Both the position numbers and the translations under genes were made by a program. The notes under the pieces were generated by a model. That model had not been told where the DNA came from. It ran no database searches and saw only the letters and a list, made by a program, of their open reading frames with translations. From the NCBI GenBank assembly GCA_001782045.1, contig MFNK01000003.1, positions 165,905-204,718 on the forward strand: a stretch of 38,814 bases of DNA. Direction: 5' to 3'. This DNA comes from Candidatus Levybacteria bacterium RIFCSPHIGHO2_01_FULL_36_15b (GTDB lineage Bacteria; Patescibacteriota; Microgenomatia; Levybacterales; UBA12049). Positions 1 through 9,414 of the stretch are shown in pieces (position 1 is the first letter of the stretch; each line of letters starts with the position of its first letter).

Positions 1-8
1 CGAAAAGA

Positions 9-27
9 CCCCGCAAGGGGTTTTTTT
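9..27. terminator. Intrinsic, probably bidirectional terminator downstream of obg
   Basis: CCCC-GCAA-GGGG hairpin (GNRA-type loop) followed by T7 on +; the minus strand reads CCCC-TTGC-GGGG-TCTTTT directly after the obg stop. Confidence 0.8.
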
Positions 28-31
28 GCGG

Positions 32-991
32 CTAAGAAAGCTTCAGTAGTAATTTCTTCAGATCGTCGACGCTTTCATCATTATAAAGAGAAATTAGGAT
101 AACTTCTTTTCTAAACTTCTTGAAAATCCTCATTAAATCTTTTTTCTTCTTCTCGTCTATTAAGTCACTTTTAGTTAGTGCAATAACTTCTTCCTTTTCC
201 AGTAACTTGGAGCTGTAATCTTCTAATTCTTTTCTAACCGTTTTATAGTCCTGGCTTGGGTTTTGAGAACTTGAATCAATGCAGTGAACTAAAAGCTTAG
301 TTCTTTCTATGTGTTTTAAAAATTTATCTCCTAAGCCCTTACCCGCCGATGCTCCTTCTATAAGTCCTGGAATGTCTGCAATTACCAAACCTTCCATAAC
401 GCCTAAGTTCGGCTCAAGAGTAGTAAATGGATAGTCGGCAATTTTAGGATGGGCATTCGTTAAAACAGCAAGAAGGCTACTTTTTCCTGCATTAGGAAGA
501 CCGATAAAACCTATGTCGGCAATCATCTTAAGTTCAAGTTTTATTTTCTTTACTTCTCCACTCTGCCCCAGTTCTCTATATTTGGGCGCTTGTGCTGTAG
601 AAGTTTTAAATTCATTATTGCCTCTTCCACCTTTTCCTCCCTTAGCAATTAAAATCTTATCGGTCTCATTTGTTACCTCGAAGCCTTCTTTGGTTTCTAA
701 ATTAGTAATAACAGTACCTAGTGGCACATTAATAACTAAGTCTTGTCCATTTTTTCCGTATAAATTGTATCTTCCACCATTAACGCCATCTTGAGCTTTT
801 ATTTCTTTCTTATATCTAAATGAGGTAAGGGTGTCGACATCATTTTCTCCTTGAACATATAGGTTTCCGCCATTTCCTCCATTTCCCCCATCCGGGCCGC
901 CTTTTGCGGTTTGCGCATTTCTTTTAAAGCTAATTGCACCATTTCCGCCATTTCCTCCCTTTACCGTAATTATTACTTCATCTATTAACAT
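32..991 (-). CDS. obg: GTPase Obg (ribosome-associated)
   Basis: Gly-rich N-terminal Obg fold (GGNGGNGAISFKR, GGKGGRGN) and G-domain motifs GLPNAGKSSLL, DIPGLIEGAS, TKSD. Confidence 0.96.
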   Translation of the reverse strand: MLIDEVIITVKGGNGGNGAISFKRNAQTAKGGPDGGNGGNGGNLYVQGENDVDTLTSFRYKKEIKAQDGVNGGRYNLYGKNGQDLVINVPLGTVITNLETKEGFEVTNETDKILIAKGGKGGRGNNEFKTSTAQAPKYRELGQSGEVKKIKLELKMIADIGFIGLPNAGKSSLLAVLTNAHPKIADYPFTTLEPNLGVMEGLVIADIPGLIEGASAGKGLGDKFLKHIERTKLLVHCIDSSSQNPSQDYKTVRKELEDYSSKLLEKEEVIALTKSDLIDEKKKKDLMRIFKKFRKEVILISLYNDESVDDLKKLLLKLS

Positions 992-1027
992 GGTCTAATT
1001 TTATCATTTTATGTTAATATTAGCTTT

Positions 1028-1867
1028 GTGAATATACTTTCAACAATTGGATGGTCGGATTACGAACTTTTGGATAGCGGAGATTCAAAAAGAATTGAGC
1101 GTTTCGGCAACTACACTATTTGTCGCCCCGATCCCCAGGCAATATGGAAAACAAACCAAAAAAAATGGGCTTACGACTCTAAATATGAAGAAAACAAAGG
1201 GTGGGACAAAAAATTTAATAATGATTGGATTTTAAATTACAAAAACATAAAGTTACGTGCAAAACAAACTCAGTTTAAGCATACAGGTATTTTTCCGGAG
1301 CAAGTAATTAACTGGGAATTTATCGAAAATAAAATTGCATCACAAGAAAAACAACCCAATGTATTAAACCTTTTTGGATATACCGGCGCAGCTACACTTC
1401 TTTGCGCTTCTAATGGCGCAAAAGTTACACATTTAGACGGATCAAAACCTTCAATAAATTGGGCGAAAGAAAATCAAGAGCTTTCGGGTTTAAAAGATAA
1501 GCCAATACGATGGATATTAGATGATGCATTAGAATTTACAGCAAGAGAGTCAAGGCGAGGAAATTTATATGATGCAGTAATTATGGATCCTCCTGTTTAC
1601 GGTCACGGACCGAATGGCCAAATTTGGAATTTTAACAAAAGTTTTCCGGAGCTACTTAGTAATATTAAAAAAATTATGTCGAAAAATCCAATATTTTTTA
1701 TAGTTAACGCATATGCAATTTCTTCCTCAAGCGTGATGTTAAAAAATATGCTCGAAGATTATTTGGGATTTGAATCTAAGAAGATAGAATATGGAGAACT
1801 TGCTATAAAAGAAAAACAAAGAGATAGACTACTTTCCACCGGTCTTTTTGCCAGGTGGCCTAGCTAA
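1028..1867 (+). CDS. Class I SAM-dependent methyltransferase (RlmI/COG1092-like, without PUA domain)
   Basis: NLFGYTGAATLLCASNGA SAM-binding motif, VIMDPPVYGHG; GTG start. Confidence 0.85.
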   Translation: MNILSTIGWSDYELLDSGDSKRIERFGNYTICRPDPQAIWKTNQKKWAYDSKYEENKGWDKKFNNDWILNYKNIKLRAKQTQFKHTGIFPEQVINWEFIENKIASQEKQPNVLNLFGYTGAATLLCASNGAKVTHLDGSKPSINWAKENQELSGLKDKPIRWILDDALEFTARESRRGNLYDAVIMDPPVYGHGPNGQIWNFNKSFPELLSNIKKIMSKNPIFFIVNAYAISSSSVMLKNMLEDYLGFESKKIEYGELAIKEKQRDRLLSTGLFARWPS

Positions 1868-1920
1868 AACTGCGTAAAATTTCTTGGTTTAAACTATTAA
1901 TTGATGTAAACTATAGTCTC

Positions 1921-3063
1921 ATGAAAAAGTTAATAGTGTACTTAGTTATTTTTGCATTGCTTGCTGTTATTTTACCCAAATCCTTGCTTGCTATATATGA
2001 CCCCCAATCAGTCCCAAACAATAAATTTGGCATTCATATACTTTTTCCGGAAGAGATAGGAGAAGCCGCTGCTTTGGTTAACTCGTCCGGAGGAGACTGG
2101 GGATATGTAACCATTCCGATAAGAGCATCCGATAAAAACCTTAAAAAATGGCAGACTTTTATGGATGAGTGCAAAAAACATCATTTAATTCCAGTAATAA
2201 GAATTGCAACGGAGGGTGATTATTTTATAAATGGTTCGTGGGAGATTCCTAGCAAATATTATGTAATAGATTTTGCAAATTTTTTAAATTCCTTAAATTG
2301 GCCTACAAAAAACAGATATATTGTTATATTTAATGAACAAAATAGAGGTGACGAATGGGGTGGTGTACCCGACCCTGTTGCCTATGCGGATATTCTTAAT
2401 TATGCCGTAGATATTTTTAAATCAAGAAACAGTAATTTCTTTATTATTTTTGGAGGACTTGATAATGCCGCTCCAAATGTTTATGGACAATATATTAATC
2501 AGCTTGATTATATTAGGCAAGTTGAATACGCAATACCCGGAGTTTTATCTAAGATAGACGGAATTGCGGTTCATTCATATCCTAATCCCGGCTTCTCATC
2601 GCCACCTACTTATCAGGGGCAAAACAGTATTCATGCCCATAATTATGTAAAAAATCTGTTGTATCAAATTACAGGAAAGAATGTACCAATATTTATTACG
2701 GAAACCGGATGGAGCAATGCCAGTATTCGCTATCAAACCCAAGCAGGGTATTATAAAACCGCTTTTGAAAATGCATGGAGCGATTCAAGTGTAATTGCCG
2801 TAACTCCGTTTTTACTCTTAGCAAACACAGAGCCTTTCGGACAGTTTTCATTCATAAAAAATGGAACTAAAACAGAATTGTATAAAGCGTATCAGAACTT
2901 TGATAAAACAAAAGGAGCACCAATGCTTGAGCCTTTAATAAAACAGCAAAATAATAATATTGAAATAACTAATATAATCGATTTCAGCGAAAAAATTAAA
3001 AAATCAATTGATATACTAGATAATAATGCAAAATATTTCTTTAAGTGGCTCCTGAATATTTAA
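1921..3063 (+). CDS. Secreted glycoside hydrolase-like TIM-barrel protein (clan GH-A-like)
   Basis: N-terminal signal/TM segment; candidate acid/base Glu in FNEQNRGDEW and nucleophile Glu in FITETGWSN. Confidence 0.7.
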   Translation: MKKLIVYLVIFALLAVILPKSLLAIYDPQSVPNNKFGIHILFPEEIGEAAALVNSSGGDWGYVTIPIRASDKNLKKWQTFMDECKKHHLIPVIRIATEGDYFINGSWEIPSKYYVIDFANFLNSLNWPTKNRYIVIFNEQNRGDEWGGVPDPVAYADILNYAVDIFKSRNSNFFIIFGGLDNAAPNVYGQYINQLDYIRQVEYAIPGVLSKIDGIAVHSYPNPGFSSPPTYQGQNSIHAHNYVKNLLYQITGKNVPIFITETGWSNASIRYQTQAGYYKTAFENAWSDSSVIAVTPFLLLANTEPFGQFSFIKNGTKTELYKAYQNFDKTKGAPMLEPLIKQQNNNIEITNIIDFSEKIKKSIDILDNNAKYFFKWLLNI

Positions 3064-3091
3064 CCCATATGGTATAATTTAGTACCTAAAC

Positions 3092-3610
3092 ATGAATAGT
3101 GACCTAACAGATGAAATTTTTCAAAGCAAAACCCATGGGCTTTTAACAATTGCAGGAATTATAGATAGAATAAAAGTTTTTTTGGAAGAAAAGCCTGATT
3201 CAGAATACAGCCTTGTTATTGGAACAGATTCCCATGAGAAAAAAACTATTGGAAACGGCGGCAGCACAATTAATTTGGTAACTGCAATTCTAATTCACAG
3301 AAAAGGATTTGGAGGAAAATATTTTTGGAGAAAAGAACAGCAAAGAAATATTCATACATTAAGAGATAAAATCTATAGAGAGACCTTAACTTCGTTAACA
3401 TTTGCTTCAATATTTGTTCCCATGTTTAAAAAAGCCTTAAACGGCACGGCTCCTAAATACCATTTGGAAATTCATGTCGATGTAGGCGAGCATGGCGATA
3501 CTAGGGAAATGATAAAAGAAGTGGTAGGAATGGTAACGGGAAATGGATATGTTGCAAAGACAAAACCCGATGCATATGCAGCCTCCTACGTTGCAGACAA
3601 GCATACATAA
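3092..3610 (+). CDS. DUF458/YkuK-like RNase H-fold protein
   Basis: SLVIGTDSHEKK...INLVTAILIHRKGFGGKYFWRKE and HVDVGEHGDTREMIKEVVGMVTGNGY are typical of the family. Confidence 0.75.
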   Translation: MNSDLTDEIFQSKTHGLLTIAGIIDRIKVFLEEKPDSEYSLVIGTDSHEKKTIGNGGSTINLVTAILIHRKGFGGKYFWRKEQQRNIHTLRDKIYRETLTSLTFASIFVPMFKKALNGTAPKYHLEIHVDVGEHGDTREMIKEVVGMVTGNGYVAKTKPDAYAASYVADKHT

Positions 3611-4003
3611 ATGAAAAGCCAAAATCTTGAGTGGGAAGATGCAAAAGACGTTAAGCAAAAAATTACAGAGCTTCTTACGACTCTTGATATGCCACATATT
3701 AAAATAGAAAATATTCATTGTTTCAGAACGACAGGCTCCAAATCAAGAGCTTATGCAAGAATTTGGTCTATGCCAAAGATTTTTCAAAGAGCATTAAATC
3801 TTGAACCCAACTACGTAATTGAAGTTTTATCAAAGTATTATGATAGATTATCAGAAGATGCAAAATCAAAAGTATTAATTCATGAACTCTTGCACATTCC
3901 GCAAAATTTTTCAGGAGCCCTAGTTCCCCACAAAACCAGATCTAGGCATCTTGGAAAAACAGCGAATATACTTTTTGATCTTTTTATGTCTAGAAAGAAA
4001 TGA
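3611..4003 (+). CDS. Putative zinc metallopeptidase (phage-metallopeptidase-like)
   Basis: HELLHIP zinc motif with downstream His (VPHKTRSRHLG); abuts the preceding stop codon. Confidence 0.65.
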   Translation: MKSQNLEWEDAKDVKQKITELLTTLDMPHIKIENIHCFRTTGSKSRAYARIWSMPKIFQRALNLEPNYVIEVLSKYYDRLSEDAKSKVLIHELLHIPQNFSGALVPHKTRSRHLGKTANILFDLFMSRKK

Positions 4004-4680
4004 TTACAATAGTACATGGCAATGATACTGCCTCTTCCAGAAAATTTTATATAGAAGATAAAGCTGGTTCATCCTCACACGTTCTTATTGATAAAATTAA
4101 CTACGATTTTATCTTTCAGTCAATAGAGGGAAATTCTTTGTTCGAAGAAAGCAAAAATATTTATATAGAAAACTTTTTCTCAAATACTAAATCTAACTCA
4201 AATGAGTTTAAAAAAATAGTTGATTATTTAAATTCTATCAAAAAGAATAATATATTCTTTTGGGAAGGAAAAGAACTTTCAAAAACGCAACAATCTGTTT
4301 TTAAAAACGTCTTAATTAAAACTTTTAGCTATCCCTCGACACTTTTTCAGTTTCTTGATTCTTTAGGTCCCCAGAGCAAACGTTCTTTATCCTTATTTAA
4401 AGAGCTTGAAAGGTCTATGGAAACGGAATTAATTTTTTACATGCTTATAAGGCAATTTAGACTTCTTTTATCAGTCCAGGAATCTAGCCATTTAATAGAT
4501 GAAGCAAAAAGATTGCAGACTTGGCAAAGGTCCAAGTTGCAAAAACAGTCAAGTTACTTTGGAAAAGAAAAGTTACAAGAAATCTATAAAAAATTATATA
4601 AAATTGATTACCAAACAAAATTTGGCTTAACTCCCTTTAACTTATCTAGCTCAATTGACATTTTTCTTGTCAATTTATAA
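4000..4680 (+). CDS. holA: DNA polymerase III delta subunit-like (short)
   Basis: N-terminal GNDTASSRKFYIED and C-terminal helical region resemble HolA; only 226 aa; ATGA overlap with the upstream gene. Confidence 0.6.
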   Translation: MITIVHGNDTASSRKFYIEDKAGSSSHVLIDKINYDFIFQSIEGNSLFEESKNIYIENFFSNTKSNSNEFKKIVDYLNSIKKNNIFFWEGKELSKTQQSVFKNVLIKTFSYPSTLFQFLDSLGPQSKRSLSLFKELERSMETELIFYMLIRQFRLLLSVQESSHLIDEAKRLQTWQRSKLQKQSSYFGKEKLQEIYKKLYKIDYQTKFGLTPFNLSSSIDIFLVNL

Positions 4681-4683
4681 TAT
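4655..4683 (+). promoter_or_regulatory. Promoter of the phosphohexomutase operon
   Basis: TTGACA (4655-4660) - 17 bp - TAATAT (4678-4683), 6 nt before the ATG at 4690. Confidence 0.75.
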
Positions 4684-4689
4684 AAACAA

Positions 4690-6072
4690 ATGAGCATTGA
4701 TCCCTCAATCTTTAAATCCTACGACATCCGCGGAATTTATCCCACTCAAATAGATGAAAAAAAAATTGCACAAATCGCTAAAGCCATTTTCGTCTTTTTT
4801 CAAAAAAAACTAAATAAAGAACAACCCACAATACTTCTTGCTTATGATATGCGGCTATCGGGACCTCAGCTTTTTAGTTCTGTAAAAAATGCTTTGATTG
4901 AAATGGGTGCAAATGTTGTTGACGCAGGACAATTGTCCACCCCATCCTTCTACTTTGCCGTATTCCATTACAAATATGATGCAGGCATTCAAGTTACTGC
5001 TTCTCATAACCCAAAAGAATGGAACGGTATAAAATTTGTTATGTCAGGACCGACCGGACTTATAAAAATAGGGAAACCAACCGGTATGGAAGATGTACAA
5101 AAATTATCTATGCAAGATCTAAAGCCTACAGGTATAAAGGGAACCGTGGTTCAAAAATCTGGGATACTTGAAGACGAAGTAGTGGAAGCGAAAAAGTTAG
5201 TCGATACTTCATCTTTGAAAAAATTAAAAATAATTGCAGATCCTGCAAATGCAATGGGCGCTCAGTATATAGAAGCATTGTTTAAAACTGTTCCATCTGA
5301 ATTAATCAGGATGAACTTTGAACTTGACGGCAATTTTCCTGTACACGAGCCCAATCCTCTTAAGTTTGAAACGCTTGTAGATTTGCAAAAAAGAGTCGTT
5401 GAAGAAAAAGCTGATCTAGGTCTCGCAACAGATGGTGATGCAGATAGATTATTCTTTATAGATGAAAAAGGACAGATTGTTCCTTCAACTTGCATTACAG
5501 CAATTGTCGCCAGAGAGCTTTTGAAAAAATATCCAGGAGAACTTATCTATTTTGACATCCGGGATATATTGGGACCGCTAAAACTTATCGAAGAATTTGG
5601 TGGAAAGTCAGAAATCGTAAGAGTTGGACACGCTTATATAACAGAAGCCATGAATAAAACTGGAGGAATTTTTGCCGGTGAATCATCGGGCCATATGTTT
5701 TTCAGGGCAAATGGAAATGCAGAATGGAATCTACCGATAATTCTAATAATTCTAAAAGTAATATCGGACGAGAATAAACCTCTCTCAGAAATCATAAAGG
5801 AAGTTAAAAGAAGCTATGAATTGCCTGAATATAATTTTGAGGTTACAAATTCAAAAGAAATTCTTGAAAAATTAAAAGAAAAATATAAAGACGGAAAATT
5901 TTGGGATATTGACGGAGTATCGATTTCTTATGATGATTGGAGATTTAATGTTAGAACCTCTAATACGGAACCGCTTTTAAGACTTAACGTAGAAGGGTAT
6001 AATGGTGACGAAGTTGAAAAGCGTTATGAAGAATTAAAATCTTTTATAGAAAGCGTAGCAAAGCATGAATGA
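4690..6072 (+). CDS. Phosphomannomutase/phosphoglucomutase
   Basis: SYDIRGIYP, TASHNPKEWNGIKF phosphoserine loop, DGDADRLFFID, GESSGHMFF, RTSNTEPLLRLNVE. Confidence 0.95.
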   Translation: MSIDPSIFKSYDIRGIYPTQIDEKKIAQIAKAIFVFFQKKLNKEQPTILLAYDMRLSGPQLFSSVKNALIEMGANVVDAGQLSTPSFYFAVFHYKYDAGIQVTASHNPKEWNGIKFVMSGPTGLIKIGKPTGMEDVQKLSMQDLKPTGIKGTVVQKSGILEDEVVEAKKLVDTSSLKKLKIIADPANAMGAQYIEALFKTVPSELIRMNFELDGNFPVHEPNPLKFETLVDLQKRVVEEKADLGLATDGDADRLFFIDEKGQIVPSTCITAIVARELLKKYPGELIYFDIRDILGPLKLIEEFGGKSEIVRVGHAYITEAMNKTGGIFAGESSGHMFFRANGNAEWNLPIILIILKVISDENKPLSEIIKEVKRSYELPEYNFEVTNSKEILEKLKEKYKDGKFWDIDGVSISYDDWRFNVRTSNTEPLLRLNVEGYNGDEVEKRYEELKSFIESVAKHE

Positions 6073-6499
6073 TTTCGATAAATCAAAATTCACCAATATA
6101 CCCTTTTCAAAACGTGTTGAAAAACCTTGGGGGTATGAAATTATATTTACCTCCCCAGACCTTCCATACACAGGAAAAGTAATGCATCTTAACGCTGGAA
6201 CACGACAAAGCCTACAAATTCATGACAAAAAACAAGAAACATATTTTCTTGGTTCAGGTAGAGGTGGAGTTATAATTGAAAATTCGAAAGGAGAAATGGA
6301 AACAATCGAGTTTGAAAAAAATAAAGGATATACTACGAACGTTGGTCAAAAACATCGTATATATTCCATAACAGATTGCGACATATGGGAAGTTTCTATG
6401 CCCGAAACGGGAACAACGTATAGACTTGAAGACGACTATAATCGCCCAGACGAAACAGAAGATCTAAGAAAGGACCCAAATAGAGGGTGGAATGAATAA
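6065..6499 (+). CDS. Cupin-domain protein, mannose-6-phosphate isomerase type II-like
   Basis: KPWGYE...LNAGTRQSLQIHDKKQETYFLGSGRGGV cupin motif; overlaps neighbours by 8 nt on each side. Confidence 0.75.
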   Translation: MNDFDKSKFTNIPFSKRVEKPWGYEIIFTSPDLPYTGKVMHLNAGTRQSLQIHDKKQETYFLGSGRGGVIIENSKGEMETIEFEKNKGYTTNVGQKHRIYSITDCDIWEVSMPETGTTYRLEDDYNRPDETEDLRKDPNRGWNE

Positions 6500-7109
6500 G
6501 GATTTTACAGATAAACATTATGCTCCTAGACTTCACGAGAAAATGGTAGATGTTTTAATGGATCCAAGCGCTCCTGGACCAAAAGTTCATTACCATATGG
6601 TTAGAGGCGGAAGTAATCAAAGAAACATTACCATATGGGAACCCGGGTTGGTTGGAAAAGAATATATTAAGACATACGGACATTATCACGTTGGTAAACT
6701 TGACGAAACATATTGGGTAATTTTTGGGGAAGGTATAGTTTTAGTCCAAAAGAGAGTTCTTGATAGTAGTGGTAACCCGATAGACGACGAGATTGAGGAT
6801 GCATATGCCGTACATGTTAAACCGGGTGATGCAATATATATGCCTTCAGAATGGGGACATTTAGTAGTAAACATCTCAAACACTTATTTTGTCACTGCCG
6901 ATGATTCCCCTGTTAACTTTGATGAAGAAAATCCTGTTTCTTTTCCAGGACACGCAGATTACGAGGCTGTGAAAAAAATGCAGGGATTTTGTTACTACAT
7001 AGTAAATGAAAATGGAAAACCAACTTTAGTAAAAAACGAAAAGTATAAAAAAATTCCTGAAATTAAAATAATAGAAATAAATGAATACCCCCTCAAGAAA
7101 TCTGCTTGA
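6492..7109 (+). CDS. Cupin-type glucose-6-phosphate isomerase-like protein
   Basis: KTYGHYHVGKLDETYWVIFGEGIVLVQ and PGDAIYMPSEWGHLVVNIS are typical of archaeal-type cupin PGI. Confidence 0.8.
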   Translation: MNKDFTDKHYAPRLHEKMVDVLMDPSAPGPKVHYHMVRGGSNQRNITIWEPGLVGKEYIKTYGHYHVGKLDETYWVIFGEGIVLVQKRVLDSSGNPIDDEIEDAYAVHVKPGDAIYMPSEWGHLVVNISNTYFVTADDSPVNFDEENPVSFPGHADYEAVKKMQGFCYYIVNENGKPTLVKNEKYKKIPEIKIIEINEYPLKKSA

Positions 7110-7134
7110 TAATTTAAGTAATTAAATTCATAAT
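7106..7134 (+). promoter_or_regulatory. ppsA promoter
   Basis: TTGATA (7106-7111) - 17 bp - CATAAT (7129-7134), 6 nt before the ATG at 7141. Confidence 0.65.
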
Positions 7135-7140
7135 AATCCT

Positions 7141-9414
7141 ATGGCACACTCTGCCCCAAATTTGGTGTGGTTTAGACAAGTAGATAAAGAGGATATTGCA
7201 CTCGTTGGAGGAAAAGGAGCTAATTTAGGAGAAATCACAAGAGCAGGCTTTAATGTACCCCCCGGATTTATTATAATTTCTAAAGCGTATTTTAATTTTG
7301 TTAAAGACAATAGTTTAGAGTTAAAAATAAAACATCTGCTTTCCACCGTCAATCTAAAAAATCAAAAATCTTTGGAGCAGGTCTCTTTGCATATTAAAAC
7401 ACTAATTATCAATTCAAAAATTTCAGAAGAATTAGCATTAGAGATAGTTAATAATTATAGAAAACTAGGAGGTGCAATAAATGAGCCACTTGTGGCCGTC
7501 AGATCTTCAGCTACCGCAGAAGATCTAAAAACAGCTTCTTTTGCAGGACAGCAAGAAACCTTTTTAAATGTTAAAGGAGACTCTGTTTTAATTGAAAAAG
7601 TAAAAGAAGCATGGGCTTCCCTCTACGACGCAAGAGCAATTTTCTATAGACACGAACAGCGGTTTGATAACAAAATAATTGGGATCGCACTGGTTGTTCA
7701 AAAAATGATAGAGTCAGAAAAGTCAGGGGTTATGTTTACTATAGATCCACTTAGTAATGACAAGAGGAAAATTGTAATCGAGGCAATATTGGGACTTGGA
7801 GAAATGATTGTTCAAGGAGAAGAAAAACCCGATAGATACGAAGTTGATAAAGAATCTTTTTCTATTATTAGCAAAAATATTTCAACACAAAAGTTTTTAC
7901 TTTCAAAGAAAGGAACCGAGAACAAAAAAATCAAAATAAGTAGTACAAAAGGAAGCGCTCAGAAGTTATCAGAAAAAGAAATACTGGAATTAGCAAGGGT
8001 TGGCAAAGACATAGAAAAGCATTATTATTTTCCGCAAGACATTGAATGGGCTATTGAGGGGAACAAAGTATATATTGTACAAACAAGATCTGTGACAACT
8101 ACAAAAATAGTTAATAAGTCTAATATAGAAAATACCAGTAAAACTCTAGGTAAATTGCTTTTAAAAGGAGATCCGGCGAGTCCAGGAATATCTTCTGGTC
8201 TTGCCAAGGTTATTAAAAGCTCAAAAGAAATGGATAAAATACTAAACGGCGACGTTTTAGTAGCTCCGCAAACAAATCCGGACTATGTTCCCGCAATGAA
8301 AAGAGCATCTGCAATAGTTACTGATTCGGGAGGAAGAACCTCACATGCAGCAATTGTTTCAAGAGAACTTGGTATTCCTGCAATTGTTGGTACTGAAAAC
8401 GCAACGACTGTTTTAAAAAACGAGAAAATTATAACAGTGAACGGTTCGACAGGCGAAGTATTTAAAGGGGGATTCGTCAAAAGTATTATTCCACAAGAGC
8501 AAATTGATACCGATATTAAAACTGCTACAAAAGTTTACGTAAATTTGGCAGAACCTGAAGCAGCAGAGCGCGTTGCACAAAGAAATGTTGATGGCGTAGG
8601 GCTTTTACGGGCGGAATTTATGATGGCAGAAATTGGCATACATCCCAAAAAACTAATAAAAGACGGCAAAGCAGATTTATTTGTTGACAAACTAAGTGAA
8701 GGATTGACAAAATTTTGCAAAGCATTTAACCCTAGACCTATTATTTACAGAACTTCAGATTTTAAAACTAATGAATATAGAAACCTAACAGGAGGTAAGG
8801 ACTATGAACCATTAGAAGAAAACCCAATGCTTGGGTTTAGAGGAGTATATAGATATATTCAAGATGAAGAAGTTTTTAAACTAGAGCTTAAAGCTATTAA
8901 AAGAGTAAGGGAAAAAGAAGGATTTAAAAACCTTTGGATAATGCTACCTTTTGTAAGAACAGTTGAAGAGTTAGTTAAGGTAAAAAAAATAATAAATGAC
9001 TTTGGGTTAGAAAGGTCCCCACATTTTAAATTATGGATGATGGTTGAAATTCCTTCAAATGTAATAATGCTGGAGCAGTTTATAGATGTTGGAATAGATG
9101 GCATTTCTATTGGCTCAAACGACTTAACTATGCTAATTTTAGGTACAGATAGAGACAACTCGGAACTTGCTCATGAATTCAACGAAATGAATCCTGCTGT
9201 TCTATGGGCGTTTGAACACGTTGTTCGTACTGCAAATAAAAAAGGAATAACTTCATCTATGTGTGGACAGGCGGTTTCAACATATTCAGAGCTAACAAAA
9301 AGATTGGTTAAACTCGGAGTAACAAGTGTGTCGGTGTCACCCGACGCAATTGAGAACACCAGAAAATTAATTATGCATTTTGAAAAGGAGCATTTAAGAA
9401 ATGGCAAAAATTAA
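7141..9414 (+). CDS. ppsA: Phosphoenolpyruvate synthase
   Basis: VGGKGANLGEI, AVRSSATAEDL, TDSGGRTSHAAIVSRELGIPAIVG phosphohistidine motif, C-terminal TIM-barrel motifs. Confidence 0.95.
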   Translation: MAHSAPNLVWFRQVDKEDIALVGGKGANLGEITRAGFNVPPGFIIISKAYFNFVKDNSLELKIKHLLSTVNLKNQKSLEQVSLHIKTLIINSKISEELALEIVNNYRKLGGAINEPLVAVRSSATAEDLKTASFAGQQETFLNVKGDSVLIEKVKEAWASLYDARAIFYRHEQRFDNKIIGIALVVQKMIESEKSGVMFTIDPLSNDKRKIVIEAILGLGEMIVQGEEKPDRYEVDKESFSIISKNISTQKFLLSKKGTENKKIKISSTKGSAQKLSEKEILELARVGKDIEKHYYFPQDIEWAIEGNKVYIVQTRSVTTTKIVNKSNIENTSKTLGKLLLKGDPASPGISSGLAKVIKSSKEMDKILNGDVLVAPQTNPDYVPAMKRASAIVTDSGGRTSHAAIVSRELGIPAIVGTENATTVLKNEKIITVNGSTGEVFKGGFVKSIIPQEQIDTDIKTATKVYVNLAEPEAAERVAQRNVDGVGLLRAEFMMAEIGIHPKKLIKDGKADLFVDKLSEGLTKFCKAFNPRPIIYRTSDFKTNEYRNLTGGKDYEPLEENPMLGFRGVYRYIQDEEVFKLELKAIKRVREKEGFKNLWIMLPFVRTVEELVKVKKIINDFGLERSPHFKLWMMVEIPSNVIMLEQFIDVGIDGISIGSNDLTMLILGTDRDNSELAHEFNEMNPAVLWAFEHVVRTANKKGITSSMCGQAVSTYSELTKRLVKLGVTSVSVSPDAIENTRKLIMHFEKEHLRNGKN

